Assembly: GCA_019916065.1 (NCBI GenBank)
Contig: CM034241.1
Location: forward strand, 10,701,223 to 10,765,222
DNA: 64,000 nt
Direction: 5' to 3'
Source of the DNA: Vitellaria paradoxa
Taxonomy: Eukaryota > Streptophyta > Magnoliopsida > Ericales > Sapotaceae
Each line of letters begins with the position of its first letter. Positions within the stretch are counted from its first letter, which is position 1. The notes under the pieces were generated by a model. That model was not told where the DNA came from. It worked only from the letters and a program-made list of their open reading frames with translations, and made no database searches. The translations under genes and the position numbers were made by a program. Below, piece by piece: positions 60,092 through 64,000 of the stretch.

Positions 60092-61745
60092 CACTAATCT
60101 TTAGCATGGATAAAATTGAAATAGATAAGTATTTTATTTTTTGCAATTACCTTATTTATTTAAGCTTAACTTTCTAAGTACTTTAAATTTCTCTAAGTTT
60201 TTGTTAAATTATTATTTAAAAGTAAATTTCAATTAGTCCTAAAATTTTGAGTAAAAATTATTTTATGAATTAAGCTCGTTTCTTGTGAACACGATCCTGA
60301 ACTCAATCCTGTGTTCACTAGTTAAAACTACATCGCATGCTTTATACTTGGGGGTTATTTTAACTGTAATATTTTAGAATGTGGCCAACTCTCATAGCAT
60401 GTACAAATAGTGTTTAAATTCTTAACTCTCAAACTCCAGCTTTCCACCCCCTCTCGCTCATTCTTAGCTCAAACATATGCTCGATGATCGTTTCTCTCTC
60501 CCCCTACCATGCATAAAGTGTATATAGGCACATGAGATGACATGGTGTGTAAAACGTCCACCTGAAGGGTTACGAGGACAACAAAACATCCAACAATTTT
60601 TATTCAACAAAAATATTCAACAAAAACTCATTTAATCCAGATTAATTTTTATTTATTTCAAAAATATTAAGAAATTTTTAATCTTATAAAATTATTATGA
60701 ATTTCAGAGAATGTAATCAATTATATAAGTTTTCAAAAGCTTCTGTATAAATGAAAATTGAATCCGTATAAATGTATTCAACCCGAGTTTTGGATCAGCC
60801 CATCTTTGATGAGCTAAATCAATACAAACTCTTAATCTAACATTATAACAATCAAATAAACAAAATAATGAAAAAGTAGAGGAAGAGATGCATACTTCAT
60901 AGATAAACTCATAAAAATGAATATGCAAACTTCAATCCATAAACTTTAATCCACAAACTTGAATGTACAGAAACTCTCCCTCTCTAAAAATCTCTATTTA
61001 GAAAATAAAACTAAAACTAAACTACAAAAAAAAAAAAGAACTTCTGTAATAAAAAAACTTCTTTGCTGAAATCCCCCCTCTTTTTTTCATGTCAATCTCT
61101 GTCTCTCTATATATATAAATTACATCAGATCAATTCTCCATATGGCATTCTGTAGCATTGCCAAAAACAAAACAATTACTATCTTTTTTCCATTTGAAAT
61201 TGCCATTCACGAAACTGTGATTTTGGATCTGTATGTAGAGGTGGTCTGGACCAAGGGTTGGGTGGTTGGGACCGCGGGAGAGAGGGTTGGGACCACGTGG
61301 GTTGTGGTTGGGACCGCACGTCTTGCGGTTGGGACCGCAACTTGGGCTATGTTTTGTCATTTTATTCAAAAACACAACAATCCCGTTCTTCTCAAATTTG
61401 TGAATTAAAGAAGGGTCAGAACTTCATCTCCACCATTCAGAATGAAAATCTTTGTGTCTGGAAGCTATTATTAAAATTTGAGGCCGATCCAACGGTTGAT
61501 CGTCGAGCAATTGCTGTTTAAAGTTGCTATGCTGGGCAAAGAAATTCTGCACATTTTCTGTTTTTTTTTTCCTCTCGTTCAACTAAGCTACTATTCCTTA
61601 TCTACTTTTTTGCTATCTTCACTCTTTTTCATGCTTTTTCTGTATTTCCAAATATAAATAAAATTAAGCTTCAAATATATATAAATAAAATAAAATTGCA
61701 TTATATAAATCTAAATTATAGCTAAATGATTACACTTTTCTAGTG
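60092..61745. other. Non-coding, probably LTR-derived region
   Basis: No gene seen. On the minus strand a TATA-like stretch near 61110 followed by a T-rich leader suggests part of a decayed LTR belonging to the inverted Athila-type copy on its right. It also contains the GGTTGGGACC minisatellite. Confidence 0.45.
61264..61345. repeat. ~21-bp GC-rich minisatellite
   Basis: Four units starting GGTTGGGACC at 61264, 61284, 61306 and 61327 (periods 20-22 bp), preceded by a related 'ggtctggacc' near 61240. The GC content stands out from the AT-rich surroundings. The minus strand reads as a Gly-Pro-Asn repeat in one frame, which is probably accidental. Confidence 0.75.
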
Positions 61746-63145
61746 TAATCACACCCCCCAACTTGAGAGTTGCTAGTCCCTAGCAACGGCATTATTTAAA
61801 GTAAATGCAACTACTATCCTATCTCCCTTTTCATTGGAAACACGACCACACTTAGCACGTGCAGCAAGCCCTTTAAACCCCTAGGTTTCCCCTAGTGGAC
61901 GAGTAAGCTCTCGTTAGGATTTGCAGTGAATCTACCCACAAAATTCTATGGCATGGTCGCAAAGTGTTAAAAAGTGATCAAGATAAAAAAATAAATCAAA
62001 CTCAAACCCAACAAGTCACAAAACCCAAATATCATGTGTAATTTCCAAGTGTTAAGCATTAATGCATGGACTATCAAAGTAGAAAGAGCATGTGTGCAAA
62101 ATTGTTTCATTCATTCAACAAGGTTGCAAGAGCATAAACGAAACTAGGTTTTGACTTCAAATACTCACAAGGTACCACTCATAAAAAGAAATTCACTCAT
62201 TTAAGGGTTCACACATACCTATTAGCTTATAATGCTATCCTAGTTGCACATAACCCCACAAATAAGTGAGTGAACTGAAATGAAATTCAAAGTGGACAGC
62301 TCATAACCATGTTCCAATACATGTGTAAGAGATCACACCACACAACCTACATAAGACCACTACATGCACAATACAAGAGTTGCTTGCTTAGAATCCACTA
62401 GGTCTTTGTTTTGGTTGTAACTTGGTTAAGGGTAATGGTTAACAATGGAGGATATAAAAATCAAAGCACATGTCTTGGGATAAAGATGCTCAAGTGCGTA
62501 CAAGTCTCAAACTACCCATTTCCTTTCCAAACCCGTACAAGGATCCTAACAAAAAGCTTATTCACACTAACTACTACCCTTGTGACAATTGCAAATATTA
62601 CAAATAATGTACAAGTCCCATTATTTCATAAACAAAAGGAATGATAAATTTTTTTCTTTGTTTTTTTTCTTTTTTTTTCTTTTTTTTTCTTTTCTTTTTC
62701 TTTTCTTTTTTTTTTTCATTTTTTCATTTTTTCTTTTTTCTTTTCTTTTCTTTTTTTTCTTTTTTTTTGAAATAATGAAAATACATCAGCAAGATTCTCC
62801 ACCCAATATTTCCTCTCAATATGCTCTCAAAAGTTTCCATTCCCAACCCCCATTCACATCATTGACATTAAGGCACTTTCACAACCCAAGACATGTGAGG
62901 GTAAGGCTTAAAGTGTGTGAATAAGGTAAAAGGATAATATATGAGGTGGGAGCCAAAATATATATATATATATATATTTATCACACACTTTATTAAACAG
63001 GCTTCAAGTTAGTTCCTAGGGTAATTCATAACCAAGAAAGGACAAGAAAGCCCAAAATAGCAAAGAAGGCCTAGCATCATATTCAAAGCTTGCAACAACT
63101 CATAATGTGCCAAGTGAAACTCATGCAAGTGTGTGTGATGCAATT
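61746..63145 (-). repeat. Inverted copy of Athila-type 3' spacer
   Basis: The reverse complement matches about 48180-49650 along most of its length, for example 'gaatatgatgctaggcc' and 'acacactttaagcc'. It ends at the same landmark: a purine tract (61754-61765; minus strand CAAGTTGGGGGG) followed by TGTGATTACAC. It is therefore the 3' spacer and U3 start of a second, opposite-strand element of the same family. Its pol is absent. Confidence 0.75.
62647..62768. repeat. T-rich (TTTTC)n low-complexity tract
   Basis: About 120 bp of T runs punctuated by C. It is the counterpart of the A-rich tract at 48607-48680 in the other copy, much expanded here. Confidence 0.85.
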
Positions 63146-63907
63146 TGTCACGCCCCGGATTTTCATAACCGAATGCCCAGGGGTGACTTGGGATTTATTT
63201 GTTAGGTATAAAAATAAGATGATAATAACACGCTGTCACACCCCATAATTTTCCTCCAAACTAGGGTTGACCGGTAGGAAAAATTTAAGATATTCAAAAT
63301 CCCTTGTTTATCCCAAACAATATTTATAAGTCATTGGACTGAACCATTTGATGGGATTTCAACTACAGGGCACAAAATAAAGATATAGAAAAATATTACA
63401 GAGCCATCTAAGTGTCCTAACCACACGCTTAACATTACATACCAAATAAAAGCAAATTAGGTCTAAGCTTAATAATTACAATCATCCAACAATTGTTACA
63501 GACCAAAAAAATAAAATCCTCCAGCTCTGTGCAGGAAAGAAGAAAAAAAAATAGATAACTCTTCTGATAGAATATTTAAGAGAAATTAATCTCTTTCTAG
63601 CTCATCTTCAGTATCCCTGTGCTTAATATCCTCAAAAAAATATTTTCACAAGGGGTGAGCTACTAAAGCCCAGTAATCAGAATCTCCTAGGTGCCTATAT
63701 GCAGTGGTTGTAATGCTACACTGTATTAAGTGACCCACTACAGTGAATGTGTTTAGGTGGCATACTGTTTATGCAATAATTACTTCAATAGATCCCAACT
63801 GAATAATGTAAATTATACTTACAACGGTTCGATGAATTCGTCACCATAACTACTATTTTACTTACATGTAAAAATAATTAAATATTGATATGTGTACCAC
63901 AATGAAG
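63146..63907. other. Partial gypsy LTR starts, otherwise non-coding
   Basis: TGTCACGCCCCGG at 63146 and TGTCACACCCC at 63234 both resemble 5' termini of gypsy LTRs (TGTCAY-CCC). The first is cut off after about 88 bp by the second. The rest is non-coding. Confidence 0.4.
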
Positions 63908-64000
63908 TCTGTGTCGCAGTGGTTGGGATCTCAAAATCAGATCTTCAAGGTCTCGGGATCAAACCTCCTAGCGATACAGGTTTCATATATATATATATAT
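63908..64000 (+). mobile_element. Candidate tRNA-derived SINE head
   Basis: TGTCGCAGTGG (63912-63922) resembles a Pol III A box. GGATCAAACCT (63956-63966), preceded by 'aaggtctcg', resembles the B box context of plant SINEs. The 33-bp gap between boxes fits a tRNA-derived promoter. The sequence ends in a (TA)n run at the window edge, so the 3' end is not visible. Confidence 0.5.

Noticed and set aside
61130..61408. Overlapping frames, one with Gly-Pro-Asn repeats
   Set aside because: They follow from the 21-bp minisatellite. There is no start context, homology or splice pattern to support a protein.
62589..62924. 111-codon Phe-rich frame
   Set aside because: It is a translation of the T-rich (TTTTC)n tract in a retroelement spacer.
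1..64000. tRNA, rRNA and other structured RNA genes
   Set aside because: Apart from the SINE A/B-box-like motifs at the right edge and the two clear Met-tRNA primer sites plus one decayed copy (44957-44968), I saw no sequence resembling an RNA gene by eye. A covariance-model scan would be decisive.

Overview
The window is nuclear DNA of a eudicot plant. It is very AT-rich, has intron-containing genes with GT-AG splice sites, and is filled with plant transposon families: Ty1-copia, Ty3-gypsy chromovirus, Athila/Tat-type gypsy, CACTA, hAT-like elements and a tRNA-derived SINE. I cannot name the species. There is only one host gene, a plus-strand oxidosqualene cyclase (OSC; triterpene synthase) read as 17 exons from 11869 to 39828. 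Everything else I can identify is mobile-element sequence or its debris.

The OSC keeps the catalytic DCTAE motif and carries MLCYCR where beta-amyrin synthases have MWCYCR, which points to the lupeol-synthase type. Exon 1 (about the first 65 residues) was not found. Exons 2-6 are clean. Exons 7, 13, 15, 16 and 18 contain six 1-2 base deletions and one deletion of about 37 bases, all relative to the length and frame expected for the family. As assembled it is a pseudogene. Several lesions are homopolymer contractions, so assembly error has to be excluded.

Layout. 1-970: featureless AT-rich DNA. 971-9834: nested minus-strand copia-like LTR debris, containing a hAT-like relic (5228-6058) and a 1585-bp solo LTR with a perfect target duplication (7147-8731). 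11869-14421: OSC exons 2-4. 14523-23894: hAT-like MITE in intron 4, itself split by an 8.9-kb CACTA element (14774-23685) that has lost its transposase core and carries a 199-bp tandem array. 24268-34319: OSC exons 5-16. 34753-39445: complete but decayed copia element in intron 16. 39457-39828: OSC exons 17-18. 44060-44968: minus-strand copia gag remnant. 44985-50780: Athila/Tat-type gypsy remnant with pol and 3' LTR. 51079-60091: full-length, decayed Tekay-type chromovirus on the minus strand. 61746-63145: inverted second copy of the Athila-type 3' non-coding region. 63146-64000: gypsy LTR starts and a SINE head that runs off the window.

I did not find a new biological system. The points that most deserve a second look are the nested insertions inside a triterpene synthase gene, the conflict between clean splice sites and clustered frameshifts, the internally deleted CACTA with its satellite array, and the different decay signatures of the copia and chromovirus elements.
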